Positions 47,211 to 47,304 of a stretch of DNA of 47,304 bases are shown here, in pieces. The DNA is from Priestia iocasae (lineage in GTDB: Bacteria > Bacillota > Bacilli > Bacillales > Bacillaceae_H), in the NCBI RefSeq assembly GCF_016909075.1, contig NZ_JAFBFC010000011.1, positions 1-47,304 on the forward strand. The letters are read 5' to 3'. Both the position numbers and the translations under genes were made by a program. How positions within the stretch are numbered: the first letter of the stretch is position 1; the number at the start of each line of letters is the position of its first letter. Below the pieces are notes generated by a model that saw only the letters and a program-made list of their open reading frames with translations, made no database searches and was not told where the DNA came from.

Positions 47211-47304
47211 GGTTAAGTCCTCGACCGATTAGTATCAGTCAGCTACACATGTCACCATGCTTCCACCTCTGACCTATCAACCTGATCATCTTTCAGGGGT
47301 CTTA
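47211..47304 (-). rRNA. rrl: 23S ribosomal RNA, 3' end (partial)
   Basis: The last 94 nt of 23S rRNA, ending CTAATCGGTCGAGGACTTAA followed by CC, the typical Bacillus 3' end. The rest of the rrn operon lies beyond the window. Confidence 0.95.

Overview
The window is a stretch of conserved core chromosome from a low-GC Gram-positive bacterium of the family Bacillaceae. Gene order, protein sequences (SigH, SpoIIE-era style clusters such as ctsR-mcsA-mcsB-clpC and radA-disA-yacL), AT-rich spacers, strong purine-rich ribosome binding sites and 116-nt 5S rRNA all fit Bacillus or Priestia; I cannot name the species from the sequence alone. Every one of the 60 protein genes and both rRNA genes lies on the minus strand, so transcription runs from the high-coordinate end to the low-coordinate end.

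Read in the direction of transcription: (1) 47304-46917 holds the 3' end of a 23S rRNA gene, a 5S rRNA gene and two tandem rrn terminators. (2) 46768-42076 is the class III heat-shock operon ctsR-mcsA-mcsB-clpC with a CtsR operator at its promoter. (3) 42039-38341 carries radA, disA and yacL (DNA repair, c-di-AMP synthesis, PIN/TRAM membrane protein), followed by ispD-ispF (isoprenoid precursors). (4) 37036-30799 carries gltX, then a cysteine T-box leader controlling cysE-cysS, with mrnC, rlmB, rae1 and sigH. (5) 30714-27030 carries rpmG, secE, nusG and the L11-L1 and L10-L12 genes, with a ribosomal-protein-type leader before rplJ. (6) 26916-18847 is ybxB-rpoB-rpoC. (7) 18721-13993 is the str group rplGB-rpsL-rpsG-fusA-tufA. 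(8) 13656-1 is the S10-spc-alpha supercluster from rpsJ to the first 27 codons of rpoA.

The genes work together in making and controlling the gene-expression machinery: RNA polymerase core, two translation factors, about 30 ribosomal proteins, protein export (SecY, SecE), rRNA maturation (Mini-III, RlmB), aminoacylation (GltX, CysS), ribosome-associated mRNA decay (Rae1) and protein quality control (McsB-ClpC). Several ORFs were re-started from the longest frame to the start codon supported by a Shine-Dalgarno sequence; rpoA and rplK use GTG, rpoB, rpoC and ybxB use TTG.

I found no mobile element, CRISPR array, tRNA gene, prophage or accessory island, and no candidate for a new multi-gene system. 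The points worth a second look are regulatory: a str-operon promoter embedded in a 19-bp inverted repeat, two copies of an L1-operator-like element before rplK and rplA, a full terminator/antiterminator pair before rplJ, the cysteine T-box, a nusG ribosome binding site separated from its start by a hairpin, tandem S10 promoters with a GC-rich leader, and several intercistronic hairpins.
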